Source: Gordius sp. MW1 | Lineage: Eukaryota; Nematomorpha; Gordioida; Gordea; Gordiidae | Direction of reading: 5' to 3' | DNA length: 64,000 nucleotides | Assembly: GCA_964036665.1 (NCBI GenBank) | Contig: OZ038528.1 | Location: forward strand, 10,608,501-10,672,500 | Shown: one piece after another, positions 24,499 to 37,319 of the stretch | Layout: each line of letters begins with the position of its first letter | Position numbering within the stretch: the first letter of the stretch is position 1 | The notes under the pieces: generated by a model | Databases searched by the model: none | The model's input: the letters and a program-made list of their open reading frames with translations, nothing else | What the model was told of the DNA's origin: nothing | Translations under genes and position numbers: made by a program

Positions 24499-27400
24499 AA
24501 AAAAAATTTTTGATCAGTCATCAAAAATTATTAACTTTAAATCACGATCTCATAGAGCTTGTTTCACAAAAACTAGAGACACGCTTAGAAAGCGATATTG
24601 AAACAATCTAAACGCAACACGAAAGTGTTAATTTCTCTCAATCTAAAACTTGGCCTCGTGCAAAATTTCTTATCGAGATTCTAACAAGGACATAATGCTA
24701 AGAATATTTACTGCCTTTTAAAGATTTTTTCAGCCCTCTTTCGAAAGAATATGAAAAATAATATTTTTTTCGACCTCAAAATTTTTTCATTTTTTTCGTT
24801 CAACCATATCGCCCCCATGAACTTTTTCGATATCAGAGGTCTTAAAAAAAAAATTTTTGATCAGTCATCAAATATTATTAACTTTAAATCACGATCGCAT
24901 AGAGCTTGTTTCACAAAAACTAGAGACACGCTTAGAAAGCGATATTGAAACAATCTAAACGCAACACGAAAGTGTTAATTTCTCTCAATCTAAAACTTGG
25001 CCTCGTGCAAAATTTCTTATCGAGATTCTAACAAGGACATTATGCTAAGAATATTTACTGACTTTTAAAGATTTTTTCAACCCCCTTTCGAAAGAATATG
25101 AAAAATAAATTTTTTTCGACCTCAAAATTTTTTCATTTTTTTCGTTCAACCATATCGCCCCCATGAAAGTTTTTGATATCAGAGGTGAATTCCGTAAAAA
25201 ATATTTTTTCATCAAAAATTATTAACTTTAAATCAGGATCGCATAGAGCTTGTTTCACAAAAACTAGAGACACGCTTAGAAAGCGGTATTGAAACTATCT
25301 AAACGCAACACGAAAATCTTAATTTCTCTCCTAAAACTTCGCCTCGTGCAAAAATTCTTATCGAGATTCTAACAAGGACATAATGCTAAGAATATTTACT
25401 AACTTTTAAAGATTTTTTCAGCTCTCTTTCGAAAGAATATGAAAAATAATATTTTGCCCCCATGAAAGTTTTCGATATCAGAGGTGAATTCCATAAAAAA
25501 AAATTTTTGATCAGTCATCAAAAATTATTAACTTTAAATCACGATCGTGTTTCACAAAAACTAGAGACACGCTTAGAAAGCGATATTGAAACAACCTAAA
25601 CGCAACAAGAAAGTGTTAATTTCTCTCAATCTAAAACTTGGCCTCGTGCAAAATTTCTTATCGAGATTCTAACAAGGACATTATGCTAAGAATTTTTACT
25701 GACTTTTAAAGATTTTTTCAGCCCCCTTTCGAAAGAATATGAAAAATAATTTTTTTCGACCTCAAATTTTTTTCGTTTCAACCATATCGCCCCCATGAAA
25801 GTTTTCGATATCAGAGGTGAATTCCGTAAAAATATTTTTTTTGATCAGTCATCAAAAATTATTAACTTTAAATCACGATCGCATAGAGCTTGTTTCACAA
25901 AAACTAAGAGACACGCTTAGAAAGCGATATTGAAACTATCTAAACGCAACACGAAAATCTTAATTTCTCTCCTAAAACTTCGCCTCGTGCAAAAATTCTT
26001 ATCGAGATTCTAACAAAGACATAATGCTAAGAATAATTCCTAACTTTTAAAGATTTTTTCAGCCCCCTTTCGAAAGAATATGAAAAATAAATTTTTTTCG
26101 ACCTCAAATTTTTTTCGTTTCAACCATATCGCCCCCATGAAAGTTTTCGATATCAGAGGTGAATTCCGTAAAAATATTTTTTTTGATCAGTCATCAAAAA
26201 TTATTAACTTTAAATCACGATCGCATAGAGTTTGTTTCACAAAAACTAGAGACACGCTTAGAAAGCGATATTGAAACTATCTAAACGCAACACGAAAATC
26301 TTAATTTCTCTCCTAAAACTTCGCCTCGTGCAAAAATTCTTATCGAGATCCTAACAAGGACATTATGCTAAGAATATTTACTGACTTTTAAAGATTTTTT
26401 CAGCCCCCTTTTGAAAGAATATGAAAAATAAATTTTTTTCGACCTCAAATTTTTTCCGTTTCAACCATATCGCCCCCATGAAAGTTTTCGATATCAGAGG
26501 TGAATTCCGTAAAAATATTTTTTTTGATCAGTCATCAAAAATTATTAACTTTAAATCACGATCGCATAGAGTTTTTTTCACAAAAACTAGAGACACGCTT
26601 AGAAAGCGATATTGAAACTATCTAAACGCAACACGAAAATCTTAATTTCTCTCCTAAAACTTCGCCTCGTGCAAAAATTCTTATCGAGATCCTAACAAGG
26701 ACATTATGCTAAGAATATTTACTGACTTTTAAAGATTTTTTCGGCACCCTTTTGAAAGAATATGAAAAATAAATTTTTTTCGACCTCAAATTTTTTTCGT
26801 TTCAACCATATCGCCCCCATGAAAGTTTTCGATATCAGAGGTGAATTCCGTAAAAATATTTTTTTTGATCAGTCATCAAAAATTATTAACTTTAAATCAC
26901 GATCGCATAGAGTTTGTTTCACAAAAACTAGAGACACGCTTAGAAAGCGATATTGAAACTATCTAAACGCAACACGAAAATCTTAATTTCTCTCCTAAAA
27001 CTTCGCCTCGTGCAAAAATTCTTATCGAGATTCTAACAAGGACATAATGCTAAGAATATTTCCTAACTTTTAAAGATCTTTTCAGCCCCCTTTCGAAAGA
27101 ATATGAAAAATAATATTTTTTTCGACCTCAAAATTTTTTCATTTTTTTCGTTCAACCATATCGCCCCCATGAAAGTTTTCGATATCAGAGGTGAATTCCG
27201 TAAAAAAAAATTTTTCATCAAAAATTATTAACTTTAAATCACGATCGTGTTTCACAAAAACTAGAGACACGCTTAGAAAGCGTTATTGAAACAATCTAAA
27301 AGCAACACGAAAATCTTAATTTCCTTCAATCTAAAACTTCCGCTTGTGCAAAAATTCTTATCGAGATTCTAACAAGGACATAATGCTAAGAATATTTACT

Positions 27401-29233
27401 GACTTTTAAAGATTTTTTCAGCCCCCTTTCGAAAGAATATGAAAAATAATATTTTTTTCGACCTCAAAATTTTTCCATTTTTTTCGTTCAACCATATCGA
27501 CCCCATGAAAGTTTTCGATATCAGAGGTGAATTCCGTAAAAAAAATTTTTTGATCAGTCATCAAAAATTATTAACTTTAAATCACGAACACGTAGAGCTT
27601 GTTTCACAAAAACTAGAGACACGCTTAGAAAGCGATATTGAAACAATCTAAACGCAACACGAAAGTGTTAATTTCTCTCAATCTAAAACTTGGCCTCGTG
27701 CAAAATTTCTTATCGAGATTCTAACAACTACATAATGCGAATATTTACTGACTTTTAAAGATTTTTTCAGCCCCCTTTCGAAAGAATATCAAAAATAAAT
27801 ACTTTACGACCTCAAAATTTTTTCATTTTTTTCGTTTCAACCATATCGCCCCCATGAAAGTTTTCGATATCAGAGGTGAATTCATTAAAAAAAAAATTTT
27901 TTGATCAGTCATCAAAAATTATTAACTTTAAATCACGATCGCATAGAGCTTGTTCAAAAACTAGAGACACGCTTAGAAAGCGATATTGAAACTATCTAAA
28001 CGCAACACGAAAATCTTAATTTCTCTCCTAAAACTTCGCCTCGTGCAAAAATTCTTATCGAGATTCTAACAAGGACATAATGCTAAGAATATTTCCTAAC
28101 TTTTAAAGATTTTTTCAGCCCCCTTTCGAAAGAATATGAAAAATAATATTTTTTCGACCTCAAAATTTTTTCATTTTTTTCGTTCAACCATATCGCCCCC
28201 ATGAAAGTTTTCGATATCAGAGGTGAATTCCGTAAAAAAAAATTTTTGATCAGTCATCAAAAATTATTAACTTTAAATCACGATCGCATAGAGCTTGTTT
28301 CACAAAAACTAGAGACACGCTTAGAAAGCGATATTGAAACAATCTAAACGCAACACAAAAATGTTAATTTCTCTCAATCTGAAACTTGGCTTCGTGCAAA
28401 ATTTCTTATCGAGATTCTAGCAAGGACATAATGCTAAAAATATTTACTGCCTTTTAAAGATTTTTTCAGCCCTCTTTCGAAAGATCATGAAAAATAATAT
28501 TTTTTTGACCTCAAAATTTTTTCATTTTATTCGTTCAACCATATCGCCCCCATGAAAGTTTTCGATATCAGAGGTGAATTCCGTAAAAAAAATTTTTTTG
28601 ATCAGTCATCAAAAATTATTAACTTTAAATCACGATCGTGTTTCACAAAAACTAGAAACACGCTTAGAAAGCGATATTGAAACAATCTAAACGCAACACG
28701 AAATTGATAATTTCTCTCAATCTAAAACTTGGCCTCGTGCAAAATTTCTTATCGAGATTCTAACAAGGACATTATGCTAAGAATATTTACTGACTTTTAA
28801 AGATTTTTTCAGCCCCCTTTCGAAAGAATATGAAAAATAATATTTTTTTCGACCTCAAAATTTTTTCATTTTTTTCGTTCAACCATAATCGCCCCCATGA
28901 AAGTTTTTGATATCAGAGGTGAATTCCGTAAAAAACATTTTTTCATCAAAAATTATTAACTTTAAATCAGGATCGCATAGAGCTTGTTTCACAAAAACTA
29001 GAGACACGCTTAGAAAGCGGTATTGAAACTATCTAAACGCAACACGAAAATCTTAATTTCTCTCCTAAAACTTCGCCTCGTGCAAAAATTCTTATCGAGA
29101 TTCTAACAAGGACATAATGCTAAGAATATTTACTAACTTTTAAAGATTTTTTCAGCCCTCTTTCGAAAGAATATGAAAAATAATATTTTGCCCCCATGAA
29201 AGTTTTCGATATCAGAGGTGAATTCCATAAAAA
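24499..29233 (+). repeat. HOR block X, copy 3
   Basis: Monomer starts: 24751, 25098, 25439, 25739, 26080, 26421, 26762, 27103, 27439, 27788, 28136, 28487, 28830, 29173. It carries all X marks (CGAAATTGATAA near 28699, GTTC plus five A near 27953). It ends with the A8T7 tract of copy 1 and leads into block Y, restoring the X-Y order of the window start. Confidence 0.92.
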
Positions 29234-32200
29234 AAATTTTTTTGATCAGTCATCAAAAATTATTAACTTTAAATCACGATCTCATAGAGCTTGTTTCACA
29301 AAAACTAGAGACACGCTTAGAAGATATTGAAACAATCTAAACGCAACACGAAAGTGTTAATTTCTCTCAATCTAAAACTTGGCCTCGTGCAAAATTTCTT
29401 ATCGAGATTCTAACAAGGACATAATGCTAAGAATATTTACTGCCTTTTAAAGATTTTTTCAGCCCTCTTTCGAAAGAATATGAAAAATAATATTTTTTTC
29501 GACCTCAAAATTTTTTCATTTTTTCGTTCAACCATATCGCCCCCATGAACTTTTTCGATATCAGAGGTGAATTCCTTAAAAAAAAAATTTTTTATCAGTC
29601 ATCAAAAATTATTAACTTTAAATCACGATCGTGTTTCACAAAAATAGAGACACGCTTAGAAAGCGATATTGAAACAATCTAAACGCAACACGAAAGTGTT
29701 AATTTCTCTCAATCTAAAACTTGGCCTCGTGCAAAATTTCTTATCGAGATTCTAACAAGGACATTATGCTAAGAATATTTACTGACTTTTAAAGATTTTT
29801 TCAACCCCCTTTCGAAAGAATATGAAAAATAAATTTTTTTCGACCTCAAAATTTTTTCATTTTTTTCGTTCAACCATATCGCCCCCATGAAAGTTTTTGA
29901 TATCAGAGGTGAATTCCGTAAAAAACATTTTTTCATCAAAAATTATTAACTTTAAATCAGGATCGCATAGAGCTTGTTTCACAAAAACTAGAGACACGCT
30001 TAGAAAGCGGTATTGAAACTATCTAAACGCAACACGAAAATCTTAATTTCTTGCCTAAAACTTCGCCTCGTGCAAAAATTCTTATCGAGATTCTAACAAG
30101 GACATAATGCTAAGAATATTTACTAACTTTTAAAGATTTTTTCAGCCCTCTTTCTAAAGAATATGAAAAATAATATTTTGCCCCCATGAAAGTTTTCGAT
30201 ATCAGAGGTGAATTCCATAAAAAAAATTTTTTTGATCAGTCATCAAAAATTATTAACTTTAAATCACGATCGTGTTTCACAAAAACTAGAGACACGCTTA
30301 GAAAGCGATATTGAAACTATCTAAACGCAACACGAAAATCTTAATTTCTCTCCTAAAACTTCGCCTCGTGCAAAAATTATTATCGAGATTCTAACAAGGA
30401 CATAATGCTAAGAATAATTCCTAACTTTTAAAGATTTTTTCAGCCCCCTTTCGAAAGAATATGAAAAATAATATTTTTTTCGACCTCAAAATTTTTTCAT
30501 TTTTTTGGTTCAACCATATCGCCCATATGAAAGTTTTCGATATCAGAGGTGAATTCCGTAAAAAAACATTTTTGATCAGTCATCAAAAATTATTAACTTT
30601 AAATCACGATCGCATAGAGCCTGTTTCACAAAAACTAGAGACACGCTTAGAAAGCGATATTGAAACAATCTAAACGCAACACGAAAGTGTTAATTTCTCT
30701 CAATCTAAAACTTGGCATCGTGCAAAATTTCTTATCGAGATTCTAACAAGGACATTATGCTAAGAATATTTACTGACTTTTAAAGATTTTTTCAGCCCCC
30801 TTTCGAAAGAATATGAAAAATAAATTTTTTTCGACCTCAAATTTTTTTCGTTTCAACCATATCGCCCCCATGAAAGTTTTCGATTTCAGAGGTGAATTCC
30901 GTAAAAATATTTTTTTTGATCAGTCATCAAAAATTATTAACTTTAAATCAGGATCGCATAGAGCTTGTTTCTCAAAAACTAGAGACACGCTTAGAAAGCG
31001 ATATTGAAACTATCTAAACGCAACACGAAAATCTTAATTTCTCTCCTAAAACTTCGCCTCGTGCAAAAATTCTTATCGAGATTCTAACAAGGACATAATG
31101 CTAAGAATATTTACTAACTTTTAAAGATTTTTTCAGCCCCCTTTCGAAAGAATATGAAAAATAATATTTTTTTCGACCTCAAAATTTTTTCATTTTTTTC
31201 GTTCAACCATATCGCCCCCATGAAAGTTTTCGATATCAGAGGTGAATTCCGTAAAAAAAAAATTTTAATCAGTCATCAAAAATTATTAACTTTAAATCAC
31301 GATCGTGTTTCACAAAAACTAGAGACACGCTTAGAAAGCGATATTGAAACAATCTAAACGCAACACGAAAGTGTTAATTTCTCTCAATCTAAAACTTGGC
31401 CTCGTGCAAAATTTCTTATCGAGATTCTAACAAGGACATAATGCTAAGAATATTTACTGACTTTTAAAGATTTTTTCAGCCCCCTTTCGAAAGAATATGA
31501 AAAATAATATTTTTTTCGACCTCAAAATTTTTTCATTTTTTTCGTTCAACCATATCGCCCCCATGAAAGTTTTCGATATCAGAGGTGAATTCCTTAAAAA
31601 AAAATTTTTTTGATCAGTCATCAAAAAAATATTAACTTTAAATCACAATCGCATAGAGCTTGTTTCACAAAAACTAGAGACACGCTTAGAAAGCGATATT
31701 GAAACTATCTAAACGCAACACGAAAATCTTAATTTCTCTCCTAAAACTTCGCCCCGTGCAAAAATTCTTATCGAGATTCTAACAAGGACATAATGCTAAG
31801 AATATTTCCTAACTTTTAAAGATTTTTTCAGCCCCCTTTCGAAAGAATATGAAAAATAATATTTTTTTCGACCTCAAAATTTTTTCATTTTTTTCGTTCA
31901 ACCATATCGCCCCCATGAAAGTTTTCGATATCAGAGGTGAATTCCATAAAAAATTTTTTTTGAAATTATTAACTTTAAATCACGATCGCATAGAGCTTGT
32001 TTCACAAAAACTAGAGACACGCTTAGAAAGCGATATTGAAACTATCTAAACGCAACACGAAAATCTTAATTTCTCTCCTAAAACTTCGCCCCGTGCAAAA
32101 ATTCTTATCGAGATTCTAACAAGGACATAATGCTAAGAATAATTCCTAACTTTTAAAGATTTTTTCAGCCCCCTTTCGAAAGAATATGAAAAATAATATT

Positions 32201-35200
32201 TTTTTCGACCTCAAAATTTTTTCATTTTTTTGGTTCAACCATATCGCCCCCATGAAAGTTTTCGATATCAGAGGTGAATTCCGTAAAAAAACATTTTTGA
32301 TCAGTCATCAAAAATTATTAACTTTAAATCACGGTCGCATAGAGCCTGTTTCACAAAAACTAGAGACACGCTTAGAGAGCGATATTGAAACAATCTAAAC
32401 GCAACACGAAAGTGTTAATTTCTCTCAATCTAAAACTTGGCCTCGTGCAAAATTTCTTATCGAGATTCTAACAAGGACATTATGCTAAGAATATTTACTG
32501 ACTTTTAAAGATTTTTTCAGCCCCCTTTCGAAAGAATATGAAAAATAATATTTTTTTCGACCTCAAAATTTTTTCATTTTTTTCGTTCAACCATATCGCC
32601 CCCATGAAAGTTTTCGATATCAGAGGTGAATTCCGTAAAAAAAATTTTTTTTGATCAGTCATCAAAAATTATTAACTTTAAATCACGATCGCATAGAGCT
32701 TGTTTCACAAAAACTAGAGACACGCTTAGAAAGCGATATTGAAACTATCTAAACGCAACACGAAAATCTTAATTTCTCTCCTAAAACTTCGCCTCGTGCA
32801 AAAATTCTTATCGAGATTCTAACAAGGACATAATGCTAAGAATAATTCCTAACTTTTAAAGATTTTTTCAGCCCCCTTTCGAAAGAATATGAAAAATAAT
32901 ATTTTTTTCGACCTCAAAATTTTTTCATTTTTTTGGTTCAACCATATCGCCCCCATGAAAGTTTTCGATATCAGAGGTGAATTCCGTAAAAAAACATTTT
33001 TGATCAGTCATCAAAAATTATTAACTTTAAATCACGGTCGCATAGAGCCTGTTTCACAAAAACTAGAGACACGCTTAGAGAGCGATATTGAAACAATCTA
33101 AACGCAACACGAAAGTGTTAATTTCTCTCAATCTAAAACTTGGCCTCGTGCAAAATTTCTTATCGAGATTCTAACAAGGACATTATGCTAAGAATATTTA
33201 CTGACTTTTAAAGATTTTTTCAGCCCCCTTTCGAAAGAATATGAAAAATAATATTTTTTTCGACCTCAAAATTTTTTCATTTTTTTCGTTCAACCATATC
33301 GCCCCCATGAAAGTTTTCGATATCAGAGGTGAATTCCGTAAAAATATTTTTTTTGATCAGTCATCAAAAATTATTAACTTTAAATCACGATCGCATAGAG
33401 CTTGTTTCACAAAAACTAAGAGACACGCTTAGAAAGCGATATTGAAACTATCTAAACGCAACACGAAAATCTTAATTTCTCTCCTAAAACTTCGCCTCGT
33501 GCAAAAATTCTTATCGAGATTCTAACAAAGACATAATGCTAAGAATAATTCCTAACTTTTAAAGATTTTTTCAGCCCCCTTTCGAAAGAATATGAAAAAT
33601 AAATTTTTTTCGACCTCAAATTTTTTTCGTTTCAACCATATCGCCCCCATGAAAGTTTTCGATATCAGAGGTGAATTCCGTAAAAATATTTTTTTTGATC
33701 AGTCATCAAAAATTATTAACTTTAAATCACGATCGCATAGAGTTTGTTTCACAAAAACTAGAGACACGCTTAGAAAGCGATATTGAAACTATCTAAACGC
33801 AACACGAAAATCTTAATTTCTCTCCTAAAACTTCGCCTCGTGCAAAAATTCTTATCGAGATCCTAACAAGGACATTATGCTAAGAATATTTACTGACTTT
33901 TAAAGATTTTTTCAGCCCCCTTTTGAAAGAATATGAAAAATAAATTTTTTTCGACCTCAAATTTTTTTCGTTTCAACCATATCGCCCCCATGAAAGTTTT
34001 CGATATCAGAGGTGAATTCCGTAAAAATATTTTTTTTGATCAGTCATCAAAAATTATTAACTTTAAATCACGATCGCATAGAGTTTTTTTCACAAAAACT
34101 AGAGACACGCTTAGAAAGCGATATTGAAACTATCTAAACGCAACACGAAAATCTTAATTTCTCTCCTAAAACTTCGCCTCGTGCAAAAATTCTTATCGAG
34201 ATCCTAACAAGGACATTATGCTAAGAATATTTACTGACTTTTAAAGATTTTTTCAGCACCCTTTTGAAAGAATATGAAAAATAAATTTTTTTCGACCTCA
34301 AATTTTTTTCGTTTCAACCATATCGCCCCCATGAAAGTTTTCGATATCAGAGGTGAATTCCGTAAAAATATTTTTTTTGATCAGTCATCAAAAATTATTA
34401 ACTTTAAATCACGATCGCATAGAGTTTGTTTCACAAAAACTAGAGACACGCTTAGAAAGCGATATTGAAACTATCTAAACGCAACACGAAAATCTTAATT
34501 TCTCTCCTAAAACTTCGCCTCGTGCAAAAATTCTTATCGAGATTCTAACAAGGACATAATGCTAAGAATATTTCCTAACTTTTAAAGATCTTTTCAGCCC
34601 CCTTTCGAAAGAATATGAAAAATAATATTTTTTTCGACCTCAAAATTTTTTCATTTTTTTCGTTCAACCATATCGCCCCCATGAAAGTTTTCGATATCAG
34701 AGGTGAATTCCGTAAAAAAAAATTTTCATCAAAAATTATTAACTTTAAATCACGATCGTGTTTCACAAAAACTAGAGACACGCTTAGAAAGCGTTATTGA
34801 AACAATCTAAAAGCAACACGAAAATCTTAATTTCCTTCAATCTAAAACTTCCGCTTGTGCAAAAATTCTTATCGAGATTCTAACAAGGACATAATGCTAA
34901 GAATATTTACTGACTTTTAAAGATTTTTTCAGCCCCCTTTCGAAAGAATATGAAAAATAATATTTTTTTCGACCTCAAAATTTTTCCATTTTTTTCGTTC
35001 AACCATATCGCCCCCATGAAAGTTTTCGATATCAGAGGTGAATTCCGTAAAAAAAAATTTTTGATCAGTCATCAAAAATTATTAACTTTAAATCACGAAC
35101 GCGTAGAGCTTGTTTCACAAAAACTAGAGACACGCTTAGAAAGCGATATTGAAACAATCTAAACGCAACACGAAAGTGTTAATTTCTCTCAATCTAAAAC

Positions 35201-36739
35201 TTGGCCTCGTGCAAAATTTCTTATCGAGATTCTAACAACTACATAATGCGAATATTTACTGACTTTTAAAGATTTTTTCAGCCCCCTTTCGAAAGAATAT
35301 CAAAAATAAATACTTTACGACCTCAAAATTTTTTCATTTTTTTCGTTTCAACCATATCGCCCCCATGAAAGTTTTCGATATCAGAGGTGAATTCATTAAA
35401 AAAAAAATTTTTTGATCAGTCATCAAAAATTATTAACTTTAAATCACGATCGCATAGAGCTTGTTCAAAAAACTAGAGACACGCTTAGAAAGCGATATTG
35501 AAACTATCTAAACGCAACACGAAAATCTTAATTTCTCTCCTAAAACTTCGCCTCGTGCAAAAATTCTTATCGAGATTCTAACAAGGACATAATGCTAAGA
35601 ATATTTCCTAACTTTTAAAGATTTTTTCAGCCCCCTTTCGAAAGAATATGAAAAATAATATTTTTTCGACCTCAAAATTTTTTCATTTTTTTCGTTCAAC
35701 CATATCGCCCCCATGAAAGTTTTCGATATCAGAGGTGAATTCCGTAAAAAAAAATTTTTGATCAGTCATCAAAAATTATTAACTTTAAATCACGATCGCA
35801 TAGAGCTTGTTTCACAAAAACTAGAGACACGCTTAGAAAGCGATATTGAAACAATCTAAACGCAACACAAAAATGTTAATTTCTCTCAATCTGAAACTTG
35901 GCTTCGTGCAAAATTTCTTATCGAGATTCTAGCAAGGACATAATGCTAAAAATATTTACTGCCTTTTAAAGATTTTTTCAGCCCTCTTTCGAAAGATCAT
36001 GAAAAATAATATTTTTTTGACCTCAAAATTTTTTCATTTTATTCGTTCAACCATATCGCCCCCATGAAAGTTTTCGATATCAGAGGTGAATTCCGTAAAA
36101 AAAATTTTTTTGATCAGTCATCAAAAATTATTAACTTTAAATCACGATCGTGTTTCACAAAAACTAGAAACACGCTTAGAAAGCGATATTGAAACAATCT
36201 AAACGCAACACGAAAGTGATAATTTCTCTCAATCTAAAACTTGGCCTCGTGCAAAATTTCTTATCGAGATTCTAACAAGGACATTATGCTAAGAATATTT
36301 ACTGACTTTTAAAGATTTTTTCAGCCCCCTTTCGAAAGAATATGAAAAATAATATTTTTTTCGACCTCAAAATTTTTTCATTTTTTTCGTTCAACCATAA
36401 TCGCCCCCATGAAAGTTTTTGATATCAGAGGTGAATTCCGTAAAAAACATTTTTTCATCAAAAATTATTAACTTTAAATCAGGATCGCATAGAGCTTGTT
36501 TCACAAAAACTAGAGACACGCTTAGAAAGCGGTATTGAAACTATCTAAACGCAACACGAAAATCTTAATTTCTCTCCTAAAACTTCGCCTCGTGCAAAAA
36601 TTCTTATCGAGATTCTAACAAGGACATAATGCTAAGAATATTTACTAACTTTTAAAGATTTTTTCAGCCCTCTTTCGAAAGAATATGAAAAATAATATTT
36701 TGCCCCCATGAAAGTTTTCGATATCAGAGGTGAATTCCA
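29234..36739 (+). repeat. HOR block Y, copy 2
   Basis: Monomer starts: 29480, 29822, 30163, 30461, 30813, 31154, 31497, 31849, 32186, 32538, 32889, 33241, 33592, 33933, 34274, 34615, 34950, 35299, 35648, 35999, 36342, 36685. It matches Y1 monomer by monomer. The clear difference is that 33933 keeps CAACCATATCG where Y1 has lost CCAT near 9478. It has the Y marks GTTC plus six A near 35464 and CGAAAGTGATAA near 36211. Confidence 0.92.
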
Positions 36740-37319
36740 TAAAAAAAAATTTTTTGATCAGTCATCAAAAATTATTAACTTTAAATCACGATCTCATAGA
36801 GCTTGTTTCACAAAAACTAGAGACACGCTTAGAAAGCGATATTGAAACAATCTAAACGCAACACGAAAGTGTTAATTTCTCTCAATCTAAAACTTGGCCT
36901 CGTGCAAAATTTCTTATCGAGATTCTAACAAGGACATAATGCTAAGAATATTTACTGCCTTTTAACGATTTTTTCAGCCCTCTTTCGAAAAAATATGAAA
37001 AATAATATTTTTTTCGACCTCAAAATTTTTTCATTTTTTTCGTTCAACCATATCGCCCCCATGAACTTTTTCGATATCAGAGGTGAATTCCTTAAAAAAA
37101 AAATTTTTTATCAGTCATCAAAAATTATTAACTTTAAATCACGATCGTGTTTCACAAAAATAGAGACACGCTTAGAAAGCGATATTGAAACAATCTAAAC
37201 GCAACACGAAAGTGTTAATTTCTCTCAATCTAAAACTTGGCCTCGTGCAAAATTTCTTATCGAGATTCTAACAAGGACATTATGCTAAGAATATTTACTG
37301 ACTTTTAAAGATTTTTTCA
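36740..37319 (+). repeat. Partial block Z and switch point
   Basis: The monomer at 36995 still follows block Z (CGAAAAAATATG near 36987, as at 12485). By 37319 the sequence reads TTTTCAACCCCC, the state of block Y at 5308-5319, not the TTTTCAGCCCCC of block Z at 12820. The switch lies inside the 36995 monomer, where Y and Z are identical, so its exact point cannot be seen. Confidence 0.75.
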
